A stretch of 64,000 nucleotides of DNA from Frigidibacter sp. SD6-1 (GCF_030143255.1 NZ_JARJNR010000001.1:310001-374000); one strand, 5' to 3'. Positions 23,512 through 34,094 are shown, counted from the stretch's first letter. Made by a program: numbers and translations. Notes: generated by a model from the letters alone, not told the origin.

Positions 23512-24606
23512 TTACTTCGGAATGTCGCCGGTGATCCCTTCGACATAGAAGTCCATGCCCAGAAGGTCGCCATCCGGCGCGGTCTGGCCCTCGGCCAGCC
23601 AGGCGGAGCCGTCCTGCTTGTTGATCGGACCGGTGAACGGGTGGTAGGTCCCCGCCGCGATCGCATCGCGCATGGCCTCGGCCTCGGCCTTCACTTCGGC
23701 CGGAACCGCCGCCGTGATCTCGCCGATGCCCACTTCGCCGCCCGCGATCCCTTCCCAGGCGTCAGCCTGCGCGTAGGAGCCGTCCAGGAGCGCGCCGACG
23801 CGCTTCACATAATAAGGCGCCCAGTTGTCGATGATCGACGACACGCGCGGCCCGTCCTTGTATTCGGCCATGTCGGAGGCCTGGCCGAACCCGATCACCG
23901 CGCCATTGGTCTTGGCGGCTTCAGCGAGCGGAGCGGTCGAATCGGTGTGCGAGGCAATCACGTCGACGCCCTGGTCGATCAGCGCCTTGGCGGCATCGGC
24001 TTCCTTGGCCGGGTCGAACCAGGTGTAGGCCCAGACGACCGACAGTTCGACGTCCGGGTTCACCTTCTTGGCGTGCAGGTAGTAGCTGTTGATGCCCATC
24101 ACGACCTCAGGGATCGGGAACGAGGCGATGTAGCCGATCTTGTTCGACTTGGTCATGCGGCCCGCGATCGTGCCCTGCACAGCGCGGCCTTCATAGAAGC
24201 GGGCGTTGTAGGTCGAGACGTTCTCGCTGTTGCGCATGAAGCCGGTGGCATGTTCGAACTTCACGTCCGGGAACTTGGCCGCCACCGCGTTCGTCGGATC
24301 CATGTAGCCGAACGAGGTGGTGAAGATGATGTTGCAGCCGCCAAGCGCCATCTGGGTCAGCACACGTTCGGCGTCCGCACCCTCGGGCACGCTTTCCTGC
24401 CACTGGACCTCGACCTTGTCGCCAAAGGCTTCCTGCACCGCCAGCGCGCCCTGATGATGCTGATAGGTCCAACCGCCGTCACCGATGGGGCCCACATAGA
24501 CGAAGCAGGCCTTCACATGGTCCATGCCCGCCGCCAGCGCCGCGCCACCGGTCAGCGCGAGGCCGAGACCGAGGGCTGCAGTGGTCATTAGGGTTCTTCT
24601 CAGCAT
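23512..24606 (-). CDS. BMP-family ABC transporter substrate-binding protein
   Basis: This 364-residue periplasmic protein has a signal peptide (cleaved near ALA/AG at residue 26). The mature sequence has the Bmp/PnrA signature: KACFVYVGPIGDGGWTYQHH, GCNIIFTTSFGYMDP, KIGYIASFPIPEVVMGINS, GVDVIASHTDSTAPLAEAA. BMP proteins bind nucleosides or related purines. It is the last gene of the xdh-ABC operon and is followed by a strong terminator, so the transporter probably imports a purine that XDH oxidises. The ATG at 24606 follows a GGGAGAGTAAAGGA ribosome-binding region. Confidence 0.9.
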   Translation of the reverse strand: MLRRTLMTTAALGLGLALTGGAALAAGMDHVKACFVYVGPIGDGGWTYQHHQGALAVQEAFGDKVEVQWQESVPEGADAERVLTQMALGGCNIIFTTSFGYMDPTNAVAAKFPDVKFEHATGFMRNSENVSTYNARFYEGRAVQGTIAGRMTKSNKIGYIASFPIPEVVMGINSYYLHAKKVNPDVELSVVWAYTWFDPAKEADAAKALIDQGVDVIASHTDSTAPLAEAAKTNGAVIGFGQASDMAEYKDGPRVSSIIDNWAPYYVKRVGALLDGSYAQADAWEGIAGGEVGIGEITAAVPAEVKAEAEAMRDAIAAGTYHPFTGPINKQDGSAWLAEGQTAPDGDLLGMDFYVEGITGDIPK

Positions 24607-24681
24607 TCCTTTACTCTCCCGTTGGTGGGGCCTTGGTGCGCCCCGTTGGTTTTGCCGTTGGTTTTGCCGTCTGCCGCCGCC

Positions 24682-25614
24682 TCAGCGTGCGGCGTGGAAA
24701 TTCTGGCCGAGGCTCGCGGGGGCATTCAGCGCCGCGCGACCCCTGCCAGAGGACATGATAACCAGCACCAGAATGGTTATCAGATAGGGTGACATAGACA
24801 AGTACTCGACCGGGATCGCCGATCCGGCGGCCTGCAGGTTGAGCTGCAAAACCGTAATGCCGCCAAAGAGATAGGCGCCGATCAGCACCCGCCAGGGCCG
24901 CCAGGAGGCGAAGACGACGATGGCCAGCGCGATCCAGCCCGCGCCCGCGGTGATCCCGTCGACCCACTGCGGCACGCGGACAAGGCTGACATAGGCCCCG
25001 CCAAGCCCCGCCATCGCGCCGCCGAAGGCGATGCAGCCGAGGCGAATGCGGTTGACCTTGTAGCCGAGCGCATGCGCCGCCTCGTGGCTTTCGCCCACCG
25101 CGCGGATAATGAGGCCAAGGCGCGTGGCCTTCAGCACCCACCAGACCACAGCGACCAGAGCAATCGACATATAGACCATCCAGTCATGGTCGAAGAGGAT
25201 CGGACCAAGGGCCGGAATATCGGCCAGCGGCCCCATCGGCACCGAGAGGGTCGGCGGCGGCTTGATGCCGTTGTAGCCTTGTCCCATCAGCGAGGCGAAG
25301 CCGAGGCCGAAGAGCGTCAGCGCAAGGCCTGTCGCCACCTGATTGGCCAGAAGAACCTGGGTCAGGAAGGCGAAGACGAGGCTCAGCGCGGCGCCGCCGA
25401 CTGCGCCGCCGAGGAAACCCATCACCGGGCTGCCGGTCTGGACCGCGGTGATGAAGCCGCAGATCGCGCCCACGATCATCATCCCCTCGACGCCCAGATT
25501 GAGCACGCCCGATTTCTCGACGACAAGCTCGCCGAGCGCCGCCAGCATGATCGGGACCGCCGCCACCATGAGCGAGGCGATCAGAATGACCGGATTGATA
25601 CCGCCGAACTCCAT
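24682..25614 (-). CDS. ABC transporter permease (BMP/nucleoside type), second
   Basis: This 310-residue inner-membrane permease of the branched-chain/nucleoside (BPD_transp_2) class has about eight to nine helices. MEFGGINPVILIASLMVAAV opens the protein, ELVVEKSGVLNLGVEGMMI is the family signature and RAVGESHEAAHALGY is the coupling-helix region for the ATPase. The ATG at 25614 overlaps the upstream permease stop by one base (TGATG). The downstream 75 bp before the BMP gene contain a tandem CGTTGGTTTTGC repeat. Confidence 0.9.
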   Translation of the reverse strand: MEFGGINPVILIASLMVAAVPIMLAALGELVVEKSGVLNLGVEGMMIVGAICGFITAVQTGSPVMGFLGGAVGGAALSLVFAFLTQVLLANQVATGLALTLFGLGFASLMGQGYNGIKPPPTLSVPMGPLADIPALGPILFDHDWMVYMSIALVAVVWWVLKATRLGLIIRAVGESHEAAHALGYKVNRIRLGCIAFGGAMAGLGGAYVSLVRVPQWVDGITAGAGWIALAIVVFASWRPWRVLIGAYLFGGITVLQLNLQAAGSAIPVEYLSMSPYLITILVLVIMSSGRGRAALNAPASLGQNFHAAR

Positions 25615-26696
25615 CACCGTGCCCCCATGAGTGCAGAGCGGATGCGATAATTGGTCAGCACATCGACGCCCAGAAGGAAGAAGAGAAGCATGCCCTGAAA
25701 GACCTGGATCGCGGCCGAAGGCAGGCCCATGTTGGTGGCGGCCATCTCGCCGCCGACATAGGTCAGCGCCATCAGGAAGCCCGCCAGCACGATCCCCAGG
25801 GGATTGAGCCGGCCGAGGAACGCCACGATGATCGCGGTGAAGCCATAGCCCACGTTGAAGTCGATCGAGATCTTGCCCGCCGGTCCCGTCACCTCGAAAA
25901 GTCCAGCAAGCCCTGCCAGCGCGCCCGAAAGCCCCATGCACAGAAGGACGAGCCTTTCAGGGTTCACGCCATGGAAGCGTGCCGCGCGCGGCGCCTGACC
26001 GGCCAGCTTGATTTGGAAGCCGAGGATATGGCGGCTGAGAAGCACATAGGCTGCAACTCCCGTCGCCAGCGCCGCGACACCGCCCCAATGCAGGCCTGAT
26101 CCGGCGATCAGTTCCGGGTTGGACGCCGCCGTGTAGGATGAGAAGGACCGGCTGCCCGGAAAGCCTGCGCCCTCGGGGTTCCTGAGAAACCCGGTCGAGG
26201 CCTTGGCAAGGATCGTCTCGGCCACATAGACCAGCATCAGCGAGACGAGGATTTCATTGGTGTTGAACCGCGTCTTCAGGATCGCCGGGATCATCGCCCA
26301 GGCCCAGCCGCCAAGCGCGCCCGCAAGGATCGCCAAGGGAAAGACCAGGCGGCTTTCGGTCGGGTAAAGCGCCAGCGCCACGCCCGCGCCGCAGATCGCG
26401 CCCATGATATACTGGCCCTCGGCCCCGATGTTCCAGATACCGGCCCGGAACCCGAGCGACAGGCCGATGGCAATGAGGATCAGCGGCCCCGCCTTCACCA
26501 GAAGCTGGCCGCGCAGGTAGAAGGCGAATTCGCCGAAGAGCGGGTCCCAGAAGATCGTCCTGATCACCGCGACGGGGTTCTTGCCCAGAAGCCCGAACAG
26601 GATCCCGCCCGCGATCATCGTCAGAAGGACGGCCACGACAGGCGTCGCATAAAGCCAGAACTTCGAAGGGGTCGGCCTTTTTTCAAGCCTCAGCAT
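25614..26696 (-). CDS. ABC transporter permease (BMP/nucleoside type), first
   Basis: This 360-residue permease of the same class is the longer partner usual in nucleoside/BMP systems. SLGFRAGIWNIGAEGQYIMG matches the conserved G-x-WNIG-EGQ motif, and GQAPRAARFHGVNPERLVLL is the coupling region. I chose the ATG at 26696 (MLRLEKRP); upstream frame sequence is palindromic spacer. The 81-bp gap before it carries a pair of 26-bp palindromes, so expression relative to the ATPase may be set by mRNA structure. Confidence 0.9.
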   Translation of the reverse strand: MLRLEKRPTPSKFWLYATPVVAVLLTMIAGGILFGLLGKNPVAVIRTIFWDPLFGEFAFYLRGQLLVKAGPLILIAIGLSLGFRAGIWNIGAEGQYIMGAICGAGVALALYPTESRLVFPLAILAGALGGWAWAMIPAILKTRFNTNEILVSLMLVYVAETILAKASTGFLRNPEGAGFPGSRSFSSYTAASNPELIAGSGLHWGGVAALATGVAAYVLLSRHILGFQIKLAGQAPRAARFHGVNPERLVLLCMGLSGALAGLAGLFEVTGPAGKISIDFNVGYGFTAIIVAFLGRLNPLGIVLAGFLMALTYVGGEMAATNMGLPSAAIQVFQGMLLFFLLGVDVLTNYRIRSALMGAR

Positions 26697-26723
26697 GGTG
26701 ACTTCCCCCCGACCGTCGGCTGC

Positions 26724-26772
26724 GGCAAATTCCTTCGAAGGAATTTGCCAATTTTCTTGCAAGAAAATTGGC
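26724..26772. repeat. palindrome pair, locus 2 (inside the purine operon)
   Basis: Two perfect 26-bp palindromes overlap by three bases: half-site GGCAAATTCCTTC (26724-26749) and half-site GCCAATTTTCTTG (26747-26772). They fill most of the spacer between the ABC ATPase and the first permease. This is the most divergent pair of the family, yet full symmetry is kept. Confidence 0.9.
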
Positions 26773-26777
26773 GTTGC

Positions 26778-28301
26778 TCACACATGGTGGGCCACCTCCA
26801 TACCGTGGGCGCCGCCCATCATCAGTCCGATCTCGTCGATCGTCAGGCCCTGCACGGGGCGCGGTTTGGTCAGCCGCCCCTCGTTCAGGACCGCGAACTG
26901 GTCGGCGATTTCCAGAAGTTCGTCGAGGTCCTGGCTGATCACCACCACGCCCGCGCCTTCGGCGGCGCGATTGAGGATCGCCTGGCGGATCGCGGCGGCA
27001 GCGGCCGCATCGACGCCCCAGGTGGGCTGGTTGATCACGATCACCTCGGGGCTCTGGTCCAGCTCGCGCCCGATCAGGAATTTCTGCAGGTTGCCGCCCG
27101 ACAGGGCGCGCGCCGCGACATGGCTGCCGGGCGTCCGCACATCATAGCTGGCGATCACCTCCTCGGCGAATGTCCTGGTTGCGGCCCAGTCGATGAAGCC
27201 GTTCCTCGTCAGCCCCCGGCGCAAGGCGCCGGTCAGGAAAGCGTTCTCGATCAAGGACATGTCCGGCGCCGCCGCATGGCCGTAGCGATCTTCCGGCGCG
27301 GCCACCAGCCCCGCCTTGCGCCGATCCGCCGGGCCGAGATCGCCTGCTGCATGGCCGCCGATCCTGACCTTGTCGGCCCCGGTCCGCAATTCGCCCGACA
27401 GCGCCAGCAACAGTTCGTCCTGTCCGTTGCCGGCCACGCCCGCGATGCCCAGAACCTCGCCCCGCGCCACGGTGAAGCTCACGCCCTTCAGCGAGGTGCC
27501 GAACGGGATGGGCGAGTTGGCGGACAGATCGGTCACGCCCAGAACGACCTCGCCCTTCTCGCCCGGATGACGTTCGGGCGGCGACAGTGTCGCGCCCACC
27601 ATCATTTCGGCCAGTTCACGCGCGGTCTTTTCGCGCGGCGTGCAGGTGGCGACCACCTTGCCGCGCCTCAGGATCGTCGCCTCGTCGCAAAGCGAGCGAA
27701 TCTCCTCAAGCTTGTGCGAGATATAAAGGATCGCCGTACCTTCCGCCGACAATTGCCGGAGTGTGCGGAAGAGGATCTCCACCTCCTGCGGCGTCAGCAC
27801 GCTGGTCGGCTCGTCCATGATCAGAAGCTTGGGGTCCTGCAACAGACAACGGATGATCTCGACCCTTTGCCGCTCTCCCGCCGACAGATCGCCCACCATG
27901 CGGGCAGGGTCCAAGGGCAGGCCATATTCCTCGCTCACCGCCCGGATGCGCGCTGCCAGTTCCCGCATCGGCGGCGGGTTTTCCATGCCGAGCGCCACGT
28001 TTTCCGCGACATTCAGCGCCTCGAACAGCGAGAAATGCTGGAAGACCATGGCCACACCCGAGGCCCGCGCCTCACCGGGCTTTCCCGGCGTGTAGGGTGC
28101 GCCGCGAAAGGTCATTTTCCCCTCGTCGGGACGCACCAGCCCGTAGATCATCTTCACGAGCGTCGACTTGCCCGCGCCGTTCTCGCCCAGAAGCGCATGC
28201 ACCTCGCCCTCGCCGACCGCGAAGGAAACATCGTCATTGGCGCGCACGCCGGGATAGCTCTTGGATATCCCCTCGATCTTCAGAAGCTCTGGCCGTGTCA
28301 T
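26778..28301 (-). CDS. ABC transporter ATP-binding protein with two nucleotide-binding domains
   Basis: This 507-residue cytoplasmic protein is a tandem ATPase of the sugar/nucleoside type. NBD1 has Walker A GENGAGKST, signature LSAGERQRVEIIRCLL and Walker B LLIMDEPTS. NBD2 has a degenerate P-loop (GVAGNGQDELLLALSG) and signature LSGGNLQKFLIGREL; asymmetry of this sort is normal for the class. The ATG at 28301 follows GAGGGGGGA. It lies in the xdhABC-transporter operon and energises the two permeases below it. Confidence 0.9.
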   Translation of the reverse strand: MTRPELLKIEGISKSYPGVRANDDVSFAVGEGEVHALLGENGAGKSTLVKMIYGLVRPDEGKMTFRGAPYTPGKPGEARASGVAMVFQHFSLFEALNVAENVALGMENPPPMRELAARIRAVSEEYGLPLDPARMVGDLSAGERQRVEIIRCLLQDPKLLIMDEPTSVLTPQEVEILFRTLRQLSAEGTAILYISHKLEEIRSLCDEATILRRGKVVATCTPREKTARELAEMMVGATLSPPERHPGEKGEVVLGVTDLSANSPIPFGTSLKGVSFTVARGEVLGIAGVAGNGQDELLLALSGELRTGADKVRIGGHAAGDLGPADRRKAGLVAAPEDRYGHAAAPDMSLIENAFLTGALRRGLTRNGFIDWAATRTFAEEVIASYDVRTPGSHVAARALSGGNLQKFLIGRELDQSPEVIVINQPTWGVDAAAAAAIRQAILNRAAEGAGVVVISQDLDELLEIADQFAVLNEGRLTKPRPVQGLTIDEIGLMMGGAHGMEVAHHV

Positions 28302-28317
28302 GCCGTTCCGTCCCCCC

Positions 28318-29274
28318 TCATGCGCTGAGCGCGCCGTCCGTTGCACCGGATTTTCTCTCGCGGCCTTGTTCCAAAAACTCCGCGGCCACGCCAATGGCAA
28401 TCGCCTGCGGATGCTTGCCATACTCCACCCGTCCGATCGGGCACTGGATACGCCCGATCCGTTCCGCAGCATGGCCGAGCGCCTGAAGCCGTGACCGGAA
28501 CCGCGCCCACTTGGTTTCCGATCCGATCAGCCCGAGCCGGACGAACCCGTGGCTCAGCAGCCGGTGGCAAAGTTCCAGATCCAGCGCATGGCTGAAAGTC
28601 AGGACCAGATGCTCGGCACTTGCGGGCGCCTCGGCCACCAGATCGGCCGGGTTCGCGGCGATCCGCTGTACCACCCCATCGGGCAGGTCCGGGAACCTGT
28701 CGGCTGCCGTATCCACCCAGGTGATCCGCAGGTCCGGCAGGGTGGCCATGGTCGCGACGATGGCGCGACCGACATGACCCGCGCCCCAGACCCACAGATC
28801 GCGCTTTGGCCGGGCGAAAGGTTCCACGAACCAGCCCTGCACCACGCGGGCCGCAGGCAGGGCCCCTTCGCCCCGCGCTTTCGCCATAAGGCGTCTTACC
28901 GTTAGCGGCATGTCGGGGCTCTGACCGGGAAGCGGACGCGCGACAAGCGGCCCCGCGAGCGCCGCGAGCCGTGCGCCATCCCAGGGTTCGGACAGCAGAA
29001 CCACCGCCCCGCCGCAACATTGGCCAAGCGTCGGGCCGAGCGGCAGCCGGTCCACCCGCGCCGCGCCGCCCTCGGCAAGCATTCTCCGCGCCGCCAGTGT
29101 CGCTTCATGTTCCAGCGTGCCGCCGCCGATCGTGCCCTCCTGGCCATCGGCCCAGACCACCAGCGACGCCCCGACCTCGCGCGGCGTAGAACCGGCGATG
29201 TCGGCGACGACGACGCGCACAACCGGCCCATGAAGGTTCGCAAGCCGCACCATCTGGTCGCGGTCAAACCCCAT
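28318..29274 (-). CDS. xdhC: xanthine dehydrogenase accessory protein XdhC
   Basis: This 318-residue protein has the XdhC pattern: REVGASLVVWADGQEGTIGG, GPTLGQCCGGAVVLL with the paired cysteines, and a C-terminal Rossmann-like domain (WVWGAGHVGRAIVATMATL; GLIGSETKWARFRSRL). XdhC binds molybdopterin cofactor and helps sulfurate it before insertion into XdhB. The start ATG at 29274 overlaps the xdhB stop (TGATG), and the ABC ATPase follows after 16 bp. Confidence 0.9.
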   Translation of the reverse strand: MGFDRDQMVRLANLHGPVVRVVVADIAGSTPREVGASLVVWADGQEGTIGGGTLEHEATLAARRMLAEGGAARVDRLPLGPTLGQCCGGAVVLLSEPWDGARLAALAGPLVARPLPGQSPDMPLTVRRLMAKARGEGALPAARVVQGWFVEPFARPKRDLWVWGAGHVGRAIVATMATLPDLRITWVDTAADRFPDLPDGVVQRIAANPADLVAEAPASAEHLVLTFSHALDLELCHRLLSHGFVRLGLIGSETKWARFRSRLQALGHAAERIGRIQCPIGRVEYGKHPQAIAIGVAAEFLEQGRERKSGATDGALSA

Positions 29275-31595
29275 CAGCCCGTCCCCCGCGCGCGCTTCAC
29301 CGCCGCCAGAACCGCCTCTGCCGTCGCCGGGGCCTGCAGGTCGGGCCAGTTGGACCCGCAGGCCGCACAGGCCGCCGCCAGCGCCGAAAAGGCGGATATG
29401 CCGTGCATGAACGGCGGCTCCCCCACCGCTTTCGACCGATAGATCGTCTCTTCCCGGTTCGGCCCGTCCCAGAGCGCGACGTTGAAGATGCGCGGCCGGT
29501 CCGAACAGGCGGGGATCTTGTAGGTCGAGGGCGCATGGGTGCGAAGCCGCCCCTTGTCGTCCCACACGAGCTCCTCGGTCGTCAGCCAGCCCGCGCCCTG
29601 CACATAGGCGCCCTCGACCTGACCGATATCCAGCGCCGGGTTCAGGCTCGCGCCCGCGTCATGCAGGATATCCGTGCGCAGGATGCGGTTCTCGCCGGTC
29701 AGCGTGTCGATCACGACCTCGGTCACCGACGCACCATAGGCAAAGTAATAGAATGGCCGCCCGCGCCCCGCCTTGCGGTCCCAGGTGATCTTGGGCGTCG
29801 CATAGAAGCCGGTCGACGAAAGGCTGACCCGGCCCTGATAGCAGCGCCTCGCCGCCTCCTCGAACCCCATTTCCTCGCCGCCCACCTTGACCCGGCCGCC
29901 CTCGAACCGGACCGAGGCAGGCTCCGCCTGATGCTCGCGCGCCAGAAACTCGGCCATCCGCTCGCGGATCGTGTCGGTCGCGGCCTTCGCCGCCATCCCG
30001 TTCAGATCGGCGCCCGACGAGGCCGCCGTGGCCGACGTGTTCGGCACCTTGCCCGTGTCGGTCGCGGTGATCTGCACCGCGCCCGGGTCAACGCCAAACC
30101 CCGCCGCCACGACCTGTGCCACCTTGCGGTTCAGGCCCTGACCCATCTCGGTGCCGCCATGGTTCAGGTGGATCGAGCCATCCTGATAGACATGCACCAG
30201 CGCGCCCGCCTGATTGTAATGCGTCAGCGTGAAGGAAATACCGAACTTCACCGGCGTCAGCGCGATCCCTTTCTTCAGGATCTCGTTCTTGGCGTTCCAG
30301 TCCGCCACCGCCGCCTTGCGCGCCTGAAAAGCCGCGCTCCCCTCCAGCCGCTCGGTCAGCGCGCCCAGGATGAAGTCCTCGACCTCCATGTGATAGGGCG
30401 TCGTCTGCCCCTTCATCTTGGCCGAAATACCTTGGGGGTGCGGGGGCAAAGCCCCCGCGTCTTGATAATAGTTCACCTTCCGCACGTTCAGCGCATCCAG
30501 CCCCAGCACATGCGCGACATGATCCATCACCCGCTCGATCCCGATCATGCCCTGCGGGCCACCAAACCCACGGTAGGCGGTCGCTGACTGGGTGTTGGTC
30601 TTCAGCCGGTGACTCTCGATGCGCACATGCTCCAGATTGTAGGCATTGTCGGAATGCAGCATCGCCCGGTCCGCGACCGGCAGGCTGAGGTCCATCGACC
30701 AGCCGCAACGCACCAGATGACGGAAGTCGATCCCGAGGATCCGGCCCTTCTCGTCGACACCCGCGCGATAGTCGATGCGGAAATCATGGCGCTTGCCGGT
30801 GATCATCATGTCATCGTCGCGGTCATAGCGCATCTTGGCCGCGCGGCCTGTCATGCGCGCCACGATGGCCGTCGCGCAGGCCAGCGCATTGCCCTGGCTT
30901 TCCTTGCCGCCGAAACCGCCGCCCATGCGCCGCATCTCGACCCGGACCGCGTTCATATGCGTGCCGATCGCCTCGGCCACCTTGTGCTGGATCTCGGTCG
31001 GATGCTGCGACGAGCAATGAACCGTCACGCCGCCTTCGTTCGGCACGGACAACGCCACCTGGCCCTCAAGGTAGAAATGCTCCTGCCCGCCCATGTCGAA
31101 CGTGCCCTCGACCACGCGCGGCGCCTTCGCGATAGCGCCCGCCGCATCGCCCTTCGACCAGATCACCGGGCCATCCTCGAACCGGCTGTTCGCCGCCAGG
31201 GCCTGATCGACGGTCAGAAGGGCAGGGCGCTCCCTGTAGCTGATCTGCCCGAGCCGCGCGGCCTTGCGCGCCTGCAAGTGGCTTTCGGCCACCACCAGAA
31301 AGATCGGCTGGCCGACGAAATGCACCGTGCCGCGCGACAGCATCGGCTCATGATCGCCCGAGGGCGAGACATCGTTTTCGAACGGCAGGTCATCGGCGGT
31401 CAGAACCGCGACCACACCCGGTGCGGCGCGGACCGCCGACAGGTCCATCGACGTGATCTCGCCATGGGCGATCGTTGACAGGCCGAAGGCCAGATGCAGC
31501 GTATCCGCTGGAACCGGCAGGTCGTCGACATAACGCGCGCGGCCCGTCACATGGAGCGCGGCGCTGTCGTGGGGAAGCGAGGCACCAATGCTCAT
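29274..31595 (-). CDS. xdhB: xanthine dehydrogenase molybdenum-binding subunit XdhB
   Basis: This 773-residue catalytic subunit hydroxylates hypoxanthine and xanthine to urate at the molybdenum cofactor. Visible motifs: [20 protein letters not shown] at the N-terminus, [16 protein letters not shown], the Moco-site [22 protein letters not shown] (substrate Arg region) and [16 protein letters not shown]; the catalytic Glu lies near VGEPPF in the C-terminal part. The length agrees with Rhodobacter XdhB. Its ATG overlaps the xdhA stop by 4 bp. Confidence 0.95.
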   Translation of the reverse strand: MSIGASLPHDSAALHVTGRARYVDDLPVPADTLHLAFGLSTIAHGEITSMDLSAVRAAPGVVAVLTADDLPFENDVSPSGDHEPMLSRGTVHFVGQPIFLVVAESHLQARKAARLGQISYRERPALLTVDQALAANSRFEDGPVIWSKGDAAGAIAKAPRVVEGTFDMGGQEHFYLEGQVALSVPNEGGVTVHCSSQHPTEIQHKVAEAIGTHMNAVRVEMRRMGGGFGGKESQGNALACATAIVARMTGRAAKMRYDRDDDMMITGKRHDFRIDYRAGVDEKGRILGIDFRHLVRCGWSMDLSLPVADRAMLHSDNAYNLEHVRIESHRLKTNTQSATAYRGFGGPQGMIGIERVMDHVAHVLGLDALNVRKVNYYQDAGALPPHPQGISAKMKGQTTPYHMEVEDFILGALTERLEGSAAFQARKAAVADWNAKNEILKKGIALTPVKFGISFTLTHYNQAGALVHVYQDGSIHLNHGGTEMGQGLNRKVAQVVAAGFGVDPGAVQITATDTGKVPNTSATAASSGADLNGMAAKAATDTIRERMAEFLAREHQAEPASVRFEGGRVKVGGEEMGFEEAARRCYQGRVSLSSTGFYATPKITWDRKAGRGRPFYYFAYGASVTEVVIDTLTGENRILRTDILHDAGASLNPALDIGQVEGAYVQGAGWLTTEELVWDDKGRLRTHAPSTYKIPACSDRPRIFNVALWDGPNREETIYRSKAVGEPPFMHGISAFSALAAACAACGSNWPDLQAPATAEAVLAAVKRARGTG

Positions 31596-32959
31596 GCCAC
31601 CACCTCCAGAACCGAGGCTGCCTTGCCGTCGCGTTCATGGAAATAGCGCAAAAGCATGTTCTGCGCGCTTTCCAACCGGTAGCCAGCCGAGGCGCGCATG
31701 TCGGTCATCGGCTTGAAATCCCTTGAAAATTCCGGCAGAGCCGCGCGGACCGTTGCTTCGGCCCAGGCCTGGCCCACCAGCGCATTCTCAACGTTCGCTG
31801 CACGCTTGGGAATGCCCGCCATGCCGCCGAAGGCGATCCGCGCCGCCTCGACGCGCCCCGACCGCAGCGTGACATTGAAGCATCCGCAGACCGCCGAAAT
31901 ATCCTGATCGAACCGCTTCGACAGCTTGTAGCAGGCCAGATCGGGCGCCGCGGCCGGGATCGTCACCGCCTCGACGAATTCACCCTTCGCGCGGTCCTGC
32001 TTGCGATAATCGAGGAAGAAATCCTCCAGCGCGATCTCGCGCCGCGCCTCGCCCTTGCGCAAATGCAGCTTTGCCCCCATCGCGATCAGCGCGGGCGGCG
32101 CGTCGCCGATGGGCGAGCCATTGGCGATATTGCCGCCGATCGTCGCCGCGCCCCGGACCTGTTCCGAGGCGAAGCGGCGCAGCAGTTCGGCGAAGGCCGG
32201 ATGGCTGTCACCAAGCGCCGACCGCAGCCGCTGGATGGTGACGCCCGCACCGATGCGGATCGTGCCGTTCTTCTTGTCGATCCCTTGCAGATCCTTGCAG
32301 GCATGAAGAAACGCGACCTCGGGCAGCTCCATCAGCATCTTGGTGACCCAAAGCCCGACATCCGTCGCCCCCGCGATCAGCGTCGCATCGGGATGGGCGA
32401 GGTACCAGCCCGCCAGCGCGTCCGACGTGGCAGGCGCAAAGGGTGCCTTGCCGCCCGCCAAGGGGCGCAGGTCCTCCGTCATCCATTCCGGCACCGGGGC
32501 GGTCTCCGCCGCCTCCGCCGCGCGGATGATCGGCGCGTAACCCGTGCAGCGGCAGAGGTTGCCCGCCAGCCGGTCGTCATGATCTGTCGCGCCTTCCTTG
32601 TGCGCGACCGCCATCGAGACGACAAACCCCGGCGTGCAGAAACCGCACTGGCTGCCATGATGGTCGACCATCGCCCGCTGCACCGGATGCAGAGCGCCAT
32701 CGGGCCCCGACAGGCCTTCGACGGTCCGAACCGCCTTGCCGTGCAGCTGCGGCAGAAACAGGATGCAGGCATTCAGCGCGCGCGATCCGCCCTCGTCGGT
32801 GACCATCACCGTGCAGGCGCCGCAATCGCCCTCGTTGCAGCCTTCCTTGGTGCCCCGAAGGCCCCGGACCTCGCGCAAATAGTCAAGCAGGGTCCGCGTG
32901 GGGCTTTCGCCCGCAACCCGGACCGGCGTTCCGTTCAAGAGAAACGCTATGTCGCTCAT
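31592..32959 (-). CDS. xdhA: xanthine dehydrogenase small subunit XdhA (2Fe-2S/FAD)
   Basis: This 455-residue subunit carries electrons from molybdenum to NAD+. N-terminal plant-type 2Fe-2S cluster: CNEGDCGAC plus a downstream Cys. Second 2Fe-2S domain: [12 protein letters not shown] and [11 protein letters not shown] domain from about residue 170: [35 protein letters not shown] chose ATG 32959 ([10 protein letters not shown]), where homology begins; longer frames have no homology. It is the first gene of a seven-gene purine operon. Confidence 0.95.
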   Translation of the reverse strand: MSDIAFLLNGTPVRVAGESPTRTLLDYLREVRGLRGTKEGCNEGDCGACTVMVTDEGGSRALNACILFLPQLHGKAVRTVEGLSGPDGALHPVQRAMVDHHGSQCGFCTPGFVVSMAVAHKEGATDHDDRLAGNLCRCTGYAPIIRAAEAAETAPVPEWMTEDLRPLAGGKAPFAPATSDALAGWYLAHPDATLIAGATDVGLWVTKMLMELPEVAFLHACKDLQGIDKKNGTIRIGAGVTIQRLRSALGDSHPAFAELLRRFASEQVRGAATIGGNIANGSPIGDAPPALIAMGAKLHLRKGEARREIALEDFFLDYRKQDRAKGEFVEAVTIPAAAPDLACYKLSKRFDQDISAVCGCFNVTLRSGRVEAARIAFGGMAGIPKRAANVENALVGQAWAEATVRAALPEFSRDFKPMTDMRASAGYRLESAQNMLLRYFHERDGKAASVLEVVA

Positions 32960-33255
32960 CGCGTCTGTCCGCCGCCTTCTCCTCGTCCGGGGTTTCGTGC
33001 CATCGCCCGATGCGGCGTAAAGCGAAGGACACCCCCGTCTCCCTGCCGTCATGAAGCGCCGAGGGGCGCGCGTTGGCAAGCATAACTTCAAGTGAATCCG
33101 ATAAATCAGTTTCGCAATTTCCCGAAAGATCGGCGGCTGACCGCCACCGGGCGGGAGGCCGGGCAAATCGAGGGGTGACGGGCGGGAAAACCGCCGCTAG
33201 CGTACCCGCCACCACTCAAGAGGGGCAAAAAGCCCCCGCAACGCCGGAGACCCCC
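32960..33255. other. divergent promoter region of the xdh operon
   Basis: This is 296 bp between xdhA and a divergent membrane-protein gene, with no gene in it. An A/T-rich patch (about 33075-33125) is the best candidate for promoters in both directions. I could not identify a regulator site with confidence. Confidence 0.45.
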
Positions 33256-34080
33256 ATGCAGACAACAGGTTTGATCCTGGTGCTCGCAATCCTCATTGCC
33301 GTCGTTCTTCTGTCCCTGTTTTCGATCCTTTTCCGCCGCAAGTGCCACGCCGCCCGGACCCGCATCGCTCAAGGTCCCTCGGGGCTCGATCAGTCCGGTC
33401 GCCTTCCGCCCCTCGTCCGCGACTTCGCGATGAGGGGCGGGGCGGAGGTCGGCGCGGGCCATCTGGCGCTGGTCCTGACGCAAGCCGCCGAACTCCGGCT
33501 CAAGCGCGGCGGCCTCTTCGCCCGCTTCCGCGCCCGCCAGATCGTGGGCCTCGGCCGTCCCGGCTTCGTCTGGCAGGCGCGCCAAGGCTTCGGCCCGCTG
33601 ACCCGGCTGCGCGTCGCCGATGTCTTCGTCGAAGGCGAGGGCTGGCTTGAAGCGCGGCTTTTCGGGGCGCTGACGGTCGCGCGCGCCAACGGGGTCGAGA
33701 CGACCTTGGGCGAGGCCTACCGCTATCTCGCCGAACTGCCCTGGGCGCCCGATGCGATCCTCGGCAATCCCGAGATCGCCTGGCGCATGTTGGGCGAGGA
33801 TCAGGCCGAGGCCAAGCTCGACACCCGCGTCGGCACCGCCCGCGTGACCTTCCGCTTCGATGCGGCGGGCGACATCGTGGCGATGGAGGCGCGCGAGCGC
33901 CCCGCGCGCGATGCCGCGGGAAAACCGGTGCGCTACGACTGGCGCGGCCAGTTCGGCGATTACCGCCAGATCGGCGCCCGCCGTGTGCCTGCCTATGGCG
34001 AGGTCGGCTATGATTACCCCGAAGGGTTCGAGATCTACTTCCGCAGCCGCATCACCGACTGCCAGCCCGCCGGTCACTGA
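33256..34080 (+). CDS. DUF6544-like membrane-anchored protein
   Basis: This 274-residue protein has one N-terminal helix (ILVLAILIAVVLLSLFSILF) and a beta-rich body containing PPLVRDFAMRGGAE, FVWQARQGFGPLTRLRVADV, LGEAYRYLAELPWAPDAILG, EARERPARDAAGKPVRYDWR and GYDYPEGFEIYFRSRI. This arrangement resembles DUF6544/DUF6920 proteins of unknown function, which look like lipid-binding beta barrels. The ATG at 33256 follows CCGGAGACCC. The paired palindromes separate it from dnaE. Confidence 0.6.
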   Translation: MQTTGLILVLAILIAVVLLSLFSILFRRKCHAARTRIAQGPSGLDQSGRLPPLVRDFAMRGGAEVGAGHLALVLTQAAELRLKRGGLFARFRARQIVGLGRPGFVWQARQGFGPLTRLRVADVFVEGEGWLEARLFGALTVARANGVETTLGEAYRYLAELPWAPDAILGNPEIAWRMLGEDQAEAKLDTRVGTARVTFRFDAAGDIVAMEARERPARDAAGKPVRYDWRGQFGDYRQIGARRVPAYGEVGYDYPEGFEIYFRSRITDCQPAGH

Positions 34081-34094
34081 CGCGACGCCGGGCG

